DNA from: Izemoplasma sp964435595
Lineage (GTDB): Bacteria; Bacillota_I; Bacilli_A; Izemoplasmatales; Izemoplasmataceae
Assembly: GCA_964435595.1 (NCBI GenBank)
Contig: CAYSZV010000009.1
Coordinates: forward strand, 1-63,863
DNA length: 63,863 bases
Direction: 5' to 3'
The position numbers and the translations under genes were made by a program. This document shows, piece after piece, positions 1 through 8,190 of this stretch (position 1 is the stretch's first letter; each line of letters starts with the position of its first letter). The notes below the pieces were generated by a model. That model saw nothing but the letters and a program-made list of their open reading frames with translations, searched no databases and was not told where the DNA came from.

Positions 1-143
1 CGTATTCGTTGAATGCAATGGCTACTGTTGAAACATTCACAATTAGCGATATTAATGTTGCTGGTGAATTTACATTAAAATTAGTTGCAACAGGTTCTAG
101 ACAATTAGTTGTTGATAATATTTCTTGGACTGAATTTTCATAA
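1..143 (+). CDS. 3' end of a protein, possibly secreted (partial)
   Basis: Only the last 47 codons are in the window, ending at TAA 141-143. The tail alternates hydrophobic and polar residues (GEFTLKLVATGSRQLVVDNISW), as in the last strands of a beta-sandwich domain. Tails like this end many extracellular hydrolases, including secreted nucleases. The thermonuclease-type lipoprotein directly downstream makes a nuclease-related role possible, but that is inference. A strong terminator follows the stop, so this gene is transcriptionally separate from the next. Confidence 0.5.
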   Translation, partial: YSLNAMATVETFTISDINVAGEFTLKLVATGSRQLVVDNISWTEFS

Positions 144-163
144 TTATTAAATGAATTAAAACG

Positions 164-195
164 AAACACCACTTTTCGAAGTGGTGTTTTTTTAT
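164..195 (+). terminator. Intrinsic terminator
   Basis: A perfect 11-bp stem (164-174 with 179-189) with a TTCG tetraloop runs into a T tract. It ends the partial gene before it. Confidence 0.9.
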
Positions 196-248
196 TGGAA
201 TATAGATATGATTGTGATATGATATAAGGTCATATTAGAGGTGAGATT

Positions 249-1403
249 ATGAAAAAGATTTTTACTGTACTTTTAAGTGTTATGTTGTTGTTCACATTGG
301 TAGCTTGTGATGATTCTATCGATGAGCCTAATCCAGATCCAGGAAGTGGACAATATATAGTTCTCCCTGATTTGAATGGGAAGAATAAATCTGAGATTAT
401 TAATGAGTTTGAAGAGTATGGACAAAGCTATGTTATTCATGAGTTTGATGAAGAGAGCGAATTATATGAACTTCAATTTATCATGTATGAAAACTATAAT
501 ACTGGTGATATTGTTGATAAAACAGATCAAGTTGAGATTTTGATTTATCCTGAATTTACTGGAGTAAGAACATTTGTTAGATTACCAAACTTAGAAGGAC
601 TTAACAGAGAGCAGATTATTGATTATTTTGATATGTACGAAATGACTGTATCATTTAGTGAACAAGTACCTTCTGATGAGAGTGTAGAAGGATTGTTTGT
701 TAGATATGGTGGCTTCTATGAAATTGGAGATTTATTCTATCTGACAAGTAATGTATCTGTTGTTGTCTATGGGGCAAACAATTCAAATGACACATACTTC
801 TCTCCAATTGAAATGGAGTATGACGGTCCTTATTTGAGTGATGAATATCAAAATATTGATCCAATTGATCCTCGTGGTGGCTATTTTGAGGTTGATTTAT
901 ATTATTGTACGGATGGAGATACTGCTGTATTTGATTATCCTACAGAAATATATAATGAGATTTTTAGTAATGCAAAAAGCACAAGATTCTTAAACATGGA
1001 TACAGAAGAAACGTTTTCTGGTGGTGAAGAAGAGTGGGGGAAACCTGCAAGTGTATATACCTGTAGTTTGTTAGAAAGTGCAGAAAGCATTATTCTACAA
1101 ACGGATCCAGGCGATGCACTGACTGGTACATATGGAAGATTACTAGCTTGGATATGGGTGCAACTTCCTGGTGAAGAGGAGTATTTCTTGTTAAATTATA
1201 TGGTTGTAAAACAAGGATTGGCACAAGTAAAATATGAGTTTGGTGCAGGACTAGATTTGACTTATGGGAATTATACTTATAATGAATGGATGCATATTGC
1301 TGAAGATTACGCAAAACTAAATGAATTAGGACAGTGGAGCGAACTTTTGGATTATTATTGGGATTACCAGAATGATCAGCCAGACTACACAAGGTGGCGT
1401 TAA
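249..1403 (+). CDS. Lipoprotein with two PASTA-like repeats and a thermonuclease (SNase) domain
   Basis: 384 aa. Residues 1-20 form a lipoprotein signal (lipobox LVAC, Cys20), so the product should be anchored outside the membrane. Residues about 36-105 and 108-175 are two PASTA-like units (VLPDLNGKNKSEII, RLPNLEGLNREQII). The C-terminal half (about 210-345) matches staphylococcal nuclease: the DGDT metal site, RFLNMDTEE for the Arg/Asp/Glu catalytic set, YGRLLAW with the second Arg, and VVKQGLA. All catalytic positions I can align are kept, so it is probably an active extracellular Ca-dependent nuclease. The start is ATG 249 after GAGGTGAG. PASTA units normally bind peptidoglycan; here they may only act as spacer or adhesion modules. 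Confidence 0.8.
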   Translation: MKKIFTVLLSVMLLFTLVACDDSIDEPNPDPGSGQYIVLPDLNGKNKSEIINEFEEYGQSYVIHEFDEESELYELQFIMYENYNTGDIVDKTDQVEILIYPEFTGVRTFVRLPNLEGLNREQIIDYFDMYEMTVSFSEQVPSDESVEGLFVRYGGFYEIGDLFYLTSNVSVVVYGANNSNDTYFSPIEMEYDGPYLSDEYQNIDPIDPRGGYFEVDLYYCTDGDTAVFDYPTEIYNEIFSNAKSTRFLNMDTEETFSGGEEEWGKPASVYTCSLLESAESIILQTDPGDALTGTYGRLLAWIWVQLPGEEEYFLLNYMVVKQGLAQVKYEFGAGLDLTYGNYTYNEWMHIAEDYAKLNELGQWSELLDYYWDYQNDQPDYTRWR

Positions 1404-1470
1404 AGGTAAACCGCTAAATTAAGCCGTTTCAAATTATTCCTATTTTATGGAATGAGCTATAGAATTATGG

Positions 1471-1476
1471 TATAAT
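1471..1476 (+). promoter_or_regulatory. Extended -10 promoter for the nrnA pair
   Basis: TATAAT preceded by TGG (an extended -10) lies 24 bases before the nrnA start codon. The -35 region is weak. Confidence 0.55.
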
Positions 1477-1500
1477 TAAATGTTAATCAGAGGTGAAATT

Positions 1501-2451
1501 ATGTATAAAAAAATATTAGATTTGATTGAGTCTTACAACACAATTATTATTCATAGACATTACAACCCGGATGCGGATGCATATGGAAGTCAAATGGGTC
1601 TAAAAAGAATTATCCAAATGAATTATCCAGAGAAAAAAGTATATGCAGTTGGAGATGTAAACAACTACTCTTTTTTAGGAGATGTAGATGTTATTTCCAA
1701 TGACGCTTATAAAGGAGCGCTGGCGATTATCGTTGATGTTGCTGTAAAAAGACTGGTTGCGGATCAAAGATTCGAACTTGCGGATCACGTGTTAGTAATT
1801 GATCATCATTTGAATGCAAGTGATATAGCAGATACTGAAATAAATGATAATAATGCAATTGCATGTGCACAAATTATTGCTGATTTTGCACAATCAATGA
1901 ACTTAAGAATTGATACAGTAGCAGCAGAAAGATTGTTGACAGGTATTCTTACCGATAGTGGTAGATTTTTATATCCAAAAACAAGTTCTGATACATTACG
2001 TGTAGCTGCTGATTTAATTGATCTAGGTGTAAATATTAATAAAATATATGACAAATTATATATTGAATCAATTAATTCAAAGAAATTAAAAGGATACTTC
2101 ATTAACAACTTTAGTATTACAGATCATAAAGTTGCGTATATGAAAAATGATTTATCTGTGAGTGAGAAATTCGGAGTTACTACATTTACTGTTTCGAGAG
2201 CCATGGTAAACCAAATGGCGGGAATAGAAGGTGTTGAGATTTGGGCTAATTTCACCGAAAATGAAGAAAAAGAAATATTATGCGAGTTAAGAAGTAAACA
2301 AAAATCAATTGTACACATCGCTAGAAAATATGGTGGAGGTGGACATGCTTTGGCATGTGGATGCACCCTAAAGTCATTTGATGAAGTAGATAATGTGTTG
2401 GCAGATTTAGATAAATATATAGAAAGCGGTGAGGTAGTTGAATCAAACTAA
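1501..2451 (+). CDS. nrnA: DHH/DHHA1 phosphoesterase, NrnA-like (copy 1)
   Basis: 316 aa from ATG 1501. An upstream ATG at 1480 is rejected because it would bury the ribosome binding site AGAGGTGA inside the gene. NrnA-type enzymes degrade 2-5 nt RNA fragments and dephosphorylate pAp in the cytoplasm. Visible motifs are NPDADAYGSQ (metal-binding loop), VIDHHLN (the DHH motif), TGILTDSGRF, and GGGGHALACG in the DHHA1 substrate domain at the C-terminus. Length is normal for the family. It overlaps the next gene, a divergent paralogue, so the two are co-translated. Confidence 0.9.
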   Translation: MYKKILDLIESYNTIIIHRHYNPDADAYGSQMGLKRIIQMNYPEKKVYAVGDVNNYSFLGDVDVISNDAYKGALAIIVDVAVKRLVADQRFELADHVLVIDHHLNASDIADTEINDNNAIACAQIIADFAQSMNLRIDTVAAERLLTGILTDSGRFLYPKTSSDTLRVAADLIDLGVNINKIYDKLYIESINSKKLKGYFINNFSITDHKVAYMKNDLSVSEKFGVTTFTVSRAMVNQMAGIEGVEIWANFTENEEKEILCELRSKQKSIVHIARKYGGGGHALACGCTLKSFDEVDNVLADLDKYIESGEVVESN

Positions 2452-3403
2452 ATTAGAAGAAATTTTCGAGAGTATCAAAGAATATAAGAAAGTAATTATA
2501 TTTCCACATGCACGACCAGATGGTGATTGCATTGGTACATCGTTCGGATTAAAAGATATTATTAGTACAACATGGCCGGAAAAAGAAGTTCGTGTAGCTG
2601 GAGAAACAAGTGTATTCACACAATTCATTGATGTTCCTGAGCAATTAGAAGATGAAGAATTTGAAGGAGCATTGGCGATATTAGTAGATACGGCAAATAG
2701 TGAAAGAATCGCAGACCAAAGATTTGTAAAATGTGAAAAAGTAATCAAAATCGATCACCATATCCCTGTACAGGACTTTGGAGATATCGATTATGTTGAT
2801 ACGTCAAGACCTGCTGCAGCATTAATCATATTAGACCTCTTTATGATGAAGCAAGACGAATTAAAGATGTCTCCTAGAGGTGCAAAAGCATTGTTCTTTG
2901 GTATCCTAACTGATACAGGTAGATTCAAATATGAGGGTGTAAATGGTGTTACGTTTAGAAATGTAGCTGTATTATATGATAATGGTCTTGTTGCGAAGGA
3001 TGTATATGATTACTTGGAAACAAGAACAGAAGAGCTAACTAGATTTAAAGGATTTATGCTTCAAAATTATAAAAAAACTGAAAATGGTGTAGTATACTTC
3101 AAAATTTTACCAGAATATTTAGAAGAATTTGGTGTAACGTTGGAAGAAGCGTCAAGTTTGGTAAATGAATTAGGACATTTTGAAGAGTATCCGATATGGC
3201 TATTGTTTGCAGAGTATGAAGAGAAAATCGTAAGAGCTAGAATGAGATCAAAAGGACCAGCTCTTAACGAACTAGCTGGAAGATTTGATGGTGGAGGACA
3301 TAAATTAGCTTGTGGAGCTAATTTAGGTACTTGGGATCGAGCAGATGAATTAATTGTAGAATCTGATAAGTTAGCAAAAGAGTATAAAGAATCGATGATT
3401 TAA
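2438..3403 (+). CDS. DHH/DHHA1 phosphoesterase, NrnA-like (copy 2)
   Basis: 321 aa, starting at TTG 2438. This is the only start that keeps the N-terminal helix, and it follows GGTGAGG at good spacing. Motifs parallel copy 1: RPDGDCIGTS, KIDHHIP (DHH), GILTDTGRF and GGGHKLACG. It overlaps copy 1 by 14 nt. Both copies keep all metal ligands, so neither looks like a dead duplicate; they may differ in substrate (nanoRNA, pAp or cyclic dinucleotide products). Function beyond NrnA-like phosphoesterase is inference. Confidence 0.88.
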   Translation: MNQTKLEEIFESIKEYKKVIIFPHARPDGDCIGTSFGLKDIISTTWPEKEVRVAGETSVFTQFIDVPEQLEDEEFEGALAILVDTANSERIADQRFVKCEKVIKIDHHIPVQDFGDIDYVDTSRPAAALIILDLFMMKQDELKMSPRGAKALFFGILTDTGRFKYEGVNGVTFRNVAVLYDNGLVAKDVYDYLETRTEELTRFKGFMLQNYKKTENGVVYFKILPEYLEEFGVTLEEASSLVNELGHFEEYPIWLLFAEYEEKIVRARMRSKGPALNELAGRFDGGGHKLACGANLGTWDRADELIVESDKLAKEYKESMI

Positions 3404-3417
3404 TCGATTCTTTTTTT
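3387..3417 (+). terminator. Intrinsic terminator overlapping the nrnA-2 stop
   Basis: A 10-bp stem (3387-3396 with 3403-3412) is followed by T7. The TAA stop lies in and next to the loop. Confidence 0.9.
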
Positions 3418-3430
3418 ATAATGTTTAGCG

Positions 3431-3447
3431 TTTACATTGTTTTCATA
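3431..3447 (+). promoter_or_regulatory. Possible weak Pho box upstream of the phosphate carrier
   Basis: TTTACA-N5-TTCATA has the 11-bp period of PhoP-box repeats of the form TT(A/C/T)ACA. Only two units are visible, so this is weaker than the sites before phoP and pstS. Confidence 0.3.
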
Positions 3448-3548
3448 CATAAATGTATTTGTATTATTTTAATAATATGATATATTTTATTATGGAAACG
3501 TTAATTTGTTAACTGAGTATTAAAATTATGTAAATTTGGAGGAATCGT

Positions 3549-5261
3549 ATGTACATACTTGCAGATATTATCCCTATCGCTGACATTGAATGGACGGAAA
3601 CTATTTTCTATCTAGTTGGAGGATTAGGAATATTCTTATTTGGTATTAAAACAATGGGGGATTCTTTAAAAGCATTAGCAGGAAAAAAAATCAAAATCAT
3701 TATTGAAAAAACGACAACCAATCCATTCTTTGGCGTGTTGATTGGTATCTTAGTGACTGGACTTATCCAGTCATCGAGTGGAACAACAGCTTTAACAGTA
3801 GGACTTGTTAGAGCGGGACTTATGACATTACCTCAGGCAATTGGGATTATCCTAGGTGCAAATATCGGGACAACAATTACTTCTGTATTGATTGGACTTA
3901 AAATCAAAGATTATGCATTACCTATTATTGCAATCGGTAGTTTTCTAATTTTCTTCTTCCAAGGTAAGAAGTATAAAAATCTTGGTGGTGTATTTTTAGG
4001 ATTTGGTATGTTATTTTACGGACTTGATGTTATGGGTGGAAAGTTAAAACTTTTAGCCAATACATTCGAGTTTATTGAAATTATAGAAAATGTTGCAGAT
4101 AAACCATATTTAGGACTTATAGTAGGAGCTGTTTCTACTGCTGCTATTCAATCTAGTTCTGCAACAATCGGGATATTACAAACGATTTACCAAGAATCTG
4201 AAGGGGCATTCCCGCTTATCAGTGCAATCGCCATCTTGTTTGGTAACAACATTGGTACGACAGTAACAGCTGTATTGGCCGCGATTGGTGGAAGTGTTCC
4301 TGCAAAGAGAACAGCTTTGGCACATGTTTTGTTTAATGTGTTTGGATCTGTTTTGTTCTTTATCTTTATAAGACCATATACTACATTAATAGCTAACTTG
4401 GCCATTTGGACTGGACTGGAAGCATATGATTCATTGGTAATCTCTTATGCACATATGGGATTTAATATCATTAATACATTTATTATGTTCTGGTTTATTA
4501 AACAATTAGTTTGGATTGTTACATTTATTATTAGAGGTGACGACGGATTAATTGAAGTGAATGTAGATAGTTTACAAGAACACCTTATTTTAGAATCACC
4601 AATTTTAGCCTTAGAAAGTGCAAAGATTGTTGTGAAGAATATGGGACAAGTTGCACAAGAAATGTTCAACACTACTATTCAATACTCATTTAACCAAGAG
4701 CATAAGTTGCTTGAAAATGGAATGCAGTATGAAGAAATGTTGGATACAATCGACAAAAAAGCGCATGACTATCTAGTTAAAATTTCACAAGCAGGATTAA
4801 TTGGTGAAGCGTCACAGTTGCAAGCTGAATATGTTGATACAATCAGAGATTTTGAACGTATGGGAGATCACTGTACAAATATTCTTCAATTCTTTGAAAT
4901 GAGACATGAAGAAAAAGTTGAACTTAGTGAAGAAGCAACTACAGAGTTAAGAAAACTATATGATGTTGTCCAACAAACACTTGCTGTAACACTCGAGGCA
5001 TTTGATACAAACGATAAAACAACTGCTCAACGTGTTGTAGAGTATGAAAATGTTATTGATAGACTAGTGATAAAAAATAGAAAACGTCATATTAGACGTA
5101 TCAACAACAATGAATCAACGGAAACACAAGATGCATTATATGTAGACATTTTATCTAACATTGAGCGTATTGGTGATCATTGTAATAATATCGCAATTAA
5201 TATTATTCAAGATTCATACTATAATGAAGAGATGGATTATGAAGTTGCACTAGATGACTAA
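3549..5261 (+). CDS. Na+/phosphate cotransporter family protein with C-terminal PhoU-like domain
   Basis: 570 aa, NptA/YjbB type. The N-terminal 330 residues hold the two inverted-repeat transport units, each with the family QSSS motif (GLIQSSSGTTALT and AAIQSSSATIG) and following GANIGTT and GNNIGTT loops. Residues about 350-560 are helical and PhoU-like, with DFERMGDHCTNI and NIERIGDHCNNI. It should move inorganic phosphate with Na+ across the membrane. It sits directly before phoP and the pst genes, making a second, low-affinity phosphate route in the same island. Ribosome binding site GGAGG; own terminator. Confidence 0.9.
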   Translation: MYILADIIPIADIEWTETIFYLVGGLGIFLFGIKTMGDSLKALAGKKIKIIIEKTTTNPFFGVLIGILVTGLIQSSSGTTALTVGLVRAGLMTLPQAIGIILGANIGTTITSVLIGLKIKDYALPIIAIGSFLIFFFQGKKYKNLGGVFLGFGMLFYGLDVMGGKLKLLANTFEFIEIIENVADKPYLGLIVGAVSTAAIQSSSATIGILQTIYQESEGAFPLISAIAILFGNNIGTTVTAVLAAIGGSVPAKRTALAHVLFNVFGSVLFFIFIRPYTTLIANLAIWTGLEAYDSLVISYAHMGFNIINTFIMFWFIKQLVWIVTFIIRGDDGLIEVNVDSLQEHLILESPILALESAKIVVKNMGQVAQEMFNTTIQYSFNQEHKLLENGMQYEEMLDTIDKKAHDYLVKISQAGLIGEASQLQAEYVDTIRDFERMGDHCTNILQFFEMRHEEKVELSEEATTELRKLYDVVQQTLAVTLEAFDTNDKTTAQRVVEYENVIDRLVIKNRKRHIRRINNNESTETQDALYVDILSNIERIGDHCNNIAINIIQDSYYNEEMDYEVALDD

Positions 5262-5266
5262 AAATG

Positions 5267-5290
5267 AGAAGGCATAGCCTTCTTTTTTTT
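5267..5290 (+). terminator. Intrinsic terminator after the phosphate carrier
   Basis: A 7-bp stem (AGAAGGC with GCCTTCT) with an ATA loop is followed by a T run. Confidence 0.85.
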
Positions 5291-5309
5291 GAATAATAAA
5301 CAAGTGAGA

Positions 5310-5341
5310 TTAAGATTAGATTATCAATTGTTAAGATTTTG
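5310..5341 (+). promoter_or_regulatory. Candidate Pho box before phoP
   Basis: Four TTA-type hexamers occur as near-direct repeats: TTAAGA (5310), TTATCA (5321), TTAAGA (5331) and TTATTG (5342). Spacing is 11, 10 and 11 bp, the arrangement bound by two PhoP dimers in Bacillus. This suggests autoregulation of phoP. Confidence 0.5.
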
Positions 5342-5398
5342 TTATTGTATTAACAATACTAAAACACTTGTGGTATTATAAATGTGGAGGTAGATATT

Positions 5399-6064
5399 AT
5401 GGCTAAAATATTAATAATCGAAGATGAAAAATCTATTCAGCGTATGATTGAATATGATTTGTTACAGTTAGGTTATGAAGTAGATGCTGCTCTTGATGGA
5501 TTTGTCGGATATAAGAAAGCTTCTACGAAAAACTATGATGTTATTTTATTAGATTTAATGCTTCCAAATATGAACGGTATGGAAATTTGCAAAAAACTTC
5601 GTGATGAGGGCAAAAAAGCATATATAATTATGCTTACTGCTTTAGATGATGAATACAACGTAATCAAAGGGTTTGAAATGGGAGCTGACGATTATGTAAG
5701 AAAACCATTTAGTCCAAGAGAGTTGTTAGCTAGAATCAAAGCTGGGCTGAGACGACAAGATCTTACTAAAAATGATGATATATTGGTATATGAAGAATTG
5801 AAAGTTATACAATCAAGTTATGAAGTTTTTAAGAATAATGAGAAATTAAATTTAACACTGAAAGAGTTCGAATTGTTCGTGTACTTTATAAGAAACAGAG
5901 GAAAAGCATTATCACGAGATCAGCTGTTAACAAATCTATGGGGATTCAGCTATGATGGAGACTCAAGGGTGGTTGATGTGCATGTGTTCAAACTAAGAGA
6001 AAAAATAGATCCAAAATCGGAATATATAAAGACCATTAGAGGTATCGGATACAAGTTATTATAA
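5399..6064 (+). CDS. phoP: OmpR/PhoB-family response regulator, probable PhoP
   Basis: 221 aa from ATG 5399. GGAGG at 5386-5390 lies inside the longer reading frame from GTG 5384, so the shorter start is preferred. The receiver domain (about 1-115) has the acidic pair EDE, the phospho-acceptor Asp in VILLDLMLP, Thr in MLTA and Lys in VRKPF. The winged-helix domain (about 130-221) has LTLKEFELF and RVVDVHVFKLREKI. The phosphate island around it and the PhoR-like kinase at the end of the pst cluster argue for PhoP. Unusually, regulator and kinase are separated by the whole pst operon. Confidence 0.85.
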   Translation: MAKILIIEDEKSIQRMIEYDLLQLGYEVDAALDGFVGYKKASTKNYDVILLDLMLPNMNGMEICKKLRDEGKKAYIIMLTALDDEYNVIKGFEMGADDYVRKPFSPRELLARIKAGLRRQDLTKNDDILVYEELKVIQSSYEVFKNNEKLNLTLKEFELFVYFIRNRGKALSRDQLLTNLWGFSYDGDSRVVDVHVFKLREKIDPKSEYIKTIRGIGYKLL

Positions 6065-6087
6065 AGCGGAGAAATTCGCTTTTTTTA
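6063..6087 (+). terminator. Intrinsic terminator after phoP
   Basis: An 8-bp stem (6063-6070 with 6075-6082, one G-U pair) with a GAAA loop is followed by T7. Confidence 0.8.
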
Positions 6088-6103
6088 TTAGGTTTTTTGT
6101 AAT

Positions 6104-6142
6104 GTTAATCTGTATTTTAATTTAGTTTACAAAGTCTTAACA
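6104..6142 (+). promoter_or_regulatory. Candidate Pho box before pstS
   Basis: TTTTAA (6115), TTTACA (6126) and TTAACA (6137) are spaced exactly 11 bp apart, with a fourth partial unit (TTAAT) near 6105. The last two match the Bacillus PhoP repeat consensus TT(A/C/T)ACA-N5-TT(A/C/T)ACA perfectly. Confidence 0.6.
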
Positions 6143-6212
6143 AAACCAATATAATTACTTCATTTTCGATATGTATAATTGAGGTGTAATTTAAAAGAGA
6201 GGATTGAAAAAT

Positions 6213-7142
6213 ATGAAAAAAATATTATTTGGAGCATTAACTTTATTTATAGCCTTATCATTAGCAGCTTGTGGAGGTACATCGGAAGAAGGTTGGAATA
6301 GTTCTTCAACCATTCAAGTATATACAAGAGATACATCGAGTGGTACTCGTGCAGGATTTATGGGAGGAATTGATTTTGATGATGCAGAAACTGATGATAG
6401 TGTTTTAGCTGATGGATTTGTAATCAAGGACAACACAGGGATTTTGACATCAATGGCAACAGATGAATTTGGAATTGGATATATTTCTTTAGCTAGTTTA
6501 GATAATACAGTAAAAGGGTTATCGTTCGAAGGTGTTGAACCAACTATTGCAAATGTTATCAACAATACATATGGATTAAAAAGACCATTTAATTATGTGA
6601 TTCGAGATCTTAATGACTTTGCAAACGATACAGAAAGAGATATCACTTTAGCGTTTATTGCATTTTTAGAGACTGCAGATGGAGCGGATATCATTACAAA
6701 TAAAGGGGCAGTGCCGTTAACAAGTACAGAAACGTGGGATGACATCTCAGATCAATATTCAGTATGTGATGCAGATAACTCAAATGTTGTAATTAAGTTT
6801 GGAGGATCTGATTCAATTCAAAAAATTGCCGAAGCCTTGACTGCTGACTTTGCACCTAGATGTGGAAACTTCACTCCAGAACATGATCACACAGGGTCTA
6901 GCGACGGATTCAAAAGAACACAAGGAAGCGAAAAAGACGGAGATAACTACAAACATGTTGGATTTGCATCAAGACCATTTAAGGATACCGAAGCAGGAAC
7001 AGATGGAACACAAGGACAATTGGCTTGGGATGCAATTGTTGCAATCGTTCATTTAGATAACGAAGTTGATAATGTGACACCAGAGGACTTAAAAAAAATA
7101 TACAGCGGTGAATACACAATTTGGAGCGAGTTGTTAAAATAA
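6213..7142 (+). CDS. pstS: Phosphate-binding lipoprotein PstS with circularly permuted domain order
   Basis: 309 aa from ATG 6213 (ribosome binding site AGAGAGG); lipobox LAAC, Cys20. It is the extracellular receptor of the PstSCAB phosphate importer. The family motifs are all present but in rotated order. First come the segments normally in the middle and C-terminal half: RDTSSGTRAGF (39-49), GIGYISL (87-93) and YGLKRPF (120-126). These are followed by the normally N-terminal ones: GSDSI (198-202), GFASRPF (249-255), AWDAIVAIVH (271-280) and IYSGEYTIWSEL. Each segment occurs once and total length equals one PstS, so this is a permutation rather than a tandem duplicate. Downstream pstC and an upstream Pho box support the assignment. 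Confidence 0.9.
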   Translation: MKKILFGALTLFIALSLAACGGTSEEGWNSSSTIQVYTRDTSSGTRAGFMGGIDFDDAETDDSVLADGFVIKDNTGILTSMATDEFGIGYISLASLDNTVKGLSFEGVEPTIANVINNTYGLKRPFNYVIRDLNDFANDTERDITLAFIAFLETADGADIITNKGAVPLTSTETWDDISDQYSVCDADNSNVVIKFGGSDSIQKIAEALTADFAPRCGNFTPEHDHTGSSDGFKRTQGSEKDGDNYKHVGFASRPFKDTEAGTDGTQGQLAWDAIVAIVHLDNEVDNVTPEDLKKIYSGEYTIWSELLK

Positions 7143-7176
7143 ACATAATAAATACTAATACTAATATTTTTCACAT

Positions 7177-7210
7177 AAGAAAAGCCCTAAAATTACTTAG
7201 GGACTTTCTT
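7177..7210 (+). terminator. Intercistronic hairpin between pstS and pstC
   Basis: Two 6-bp helices separated by a 2x2 internal loop (7177-7190 with 7197-7210) lack a proper T run, so it is leaky or acts as a 3' stabiliser. Such elements commonly keep receptor mRNA more abundant than permease mRNA. Confidence 0.6.
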
Positions 7211-7230
7211 GCGTTTTAAGGAGTTCAACT

Positions 7231-8190
7231 ATGGAGAAAACAAATCAATTAAAAAATAAAAACAAGATAAAACAGAAAAATGTTATTGATACAATTACAA
7301 AAACATTTTTCCTTCTGTCTACTTTAATCTCAGCATCGTTCATTCTTGTTATTGTAGTGTTTATTGCAGAAAAAGGAATTGTTCCTTTTGTAACAACCAA
7401 TGATGGATTAGGAGCTGTGAATATATTTAAGTTTCTTACTCAAAGAGTTTGGCTTGATGGGCCAACGTTCGGATCGAGTTTATATGGTGTAGGATATATA
7501 ATCATCAACACATTATATATTGCTTTTCTTTCATTGCTTATCGCGATGCCGATTGGTGTTTTAACTGCCTTGTTTATTGCGAAGATAGCATCAAAGAGAC
7601 TCGCAGGAATACTGCGTACTGTTATAGAGTTGCTAGCGGCTATTCCATCAATTATATATGGACTTGTTGGATTTGCTGTTATTTTGCCGTTTGTATATAA
7701 CTTAGCAAAAGGATTTGGTGTTCAAACAGCAGGTGGAACAACGGTGTTGGCTACTGTAATAGTGTTATCAATAATGATATTACCAACAATAACTGCACTG
7801 AGTGAAGTTGCTATTCGATCGGTTCCTAAGGATATAGAATTAGGATCATTGGCGTTGGGAGCAACAGAGACTCAAACAAACTTTCAAGTGGTATTGTCTT
7901 CTGCAAAATCAGGAATTTTTACTTCTGCGATTTTGGGTATAGGTAGAGCCCTTGGAGAAGCAACTGCAGTTTCGTTGGTTGCTGGTAATGCTAGAAGTGG
8001 TCCATCATTTGGATTTTTTGATACCACTGCTACTTTGACTTCGACTATGTTGCAAGGACTTAAAGAAACAATAGGATTGGACTATGATATTCGATTTAGT
8101 GTTGGTATTGTATTGATGATTGTAATATTAATCACCAATGGAACCTTGAACTTTATAAAGAGAAAGGTGGGGAATGTAGATGTCAAATAA
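7231..8190 (+). CDS. pstC: Phosphate ABC transporter permease PstC
   Basis: 319 aa with about six membrane helices, the first near residues 28-50. The binding-protein-dependent permease signature (EAA loop) is visible as ALGATETQTNFQVVLSSAKSGIF. It pairs with PstA to form the membrane channel for phosphate. Ribosome binding site AAGGAG before ATG 7231; it overlaps pstA by 11 nt, so the two permeases are translationally coupled. Confidence 0.93.
   Translation: MEKTNQLKNKNKIKQKNVIDTITKTFFLLSTLISASFILVIVVFIAEKGIVPFVTTNDGLGAVNIFKFLTQRVWLDGPTFGSSLYGVGYIIINTLYIAFLSLLIAMPIGVLTALFIAKIASKRLAGILRTVIELLAAIPSIIYGLVGFAVILPFVYNLAKGFGVQTAGGTTVLATVIVLSIMILPTITALSEVAIRSVPKDIELGSLALGATETQTNFQVVLSSAKSGIFTSAILGIGRALGEATAVSLVAGNARSGPSFGFFDTTATLTSTMLQGLKETIGLDYDIRFSVGIVLMIVILITNGTLNFIKRKVGNVDVK

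Noticed and set aside
6850..7056. A 68-codon plus-strand frame inside pstS
   Set aside because: It is a shadow in another frame of a gene with clear motifs, and it has no start signal of its own.
6213..7142. PstS as two truncated tandem copies rather than a permutation
   Set aside because: Each motif occurs exactly once, there is one continuous frame with a single lipoprotein signal, and total length equals a single receptor.
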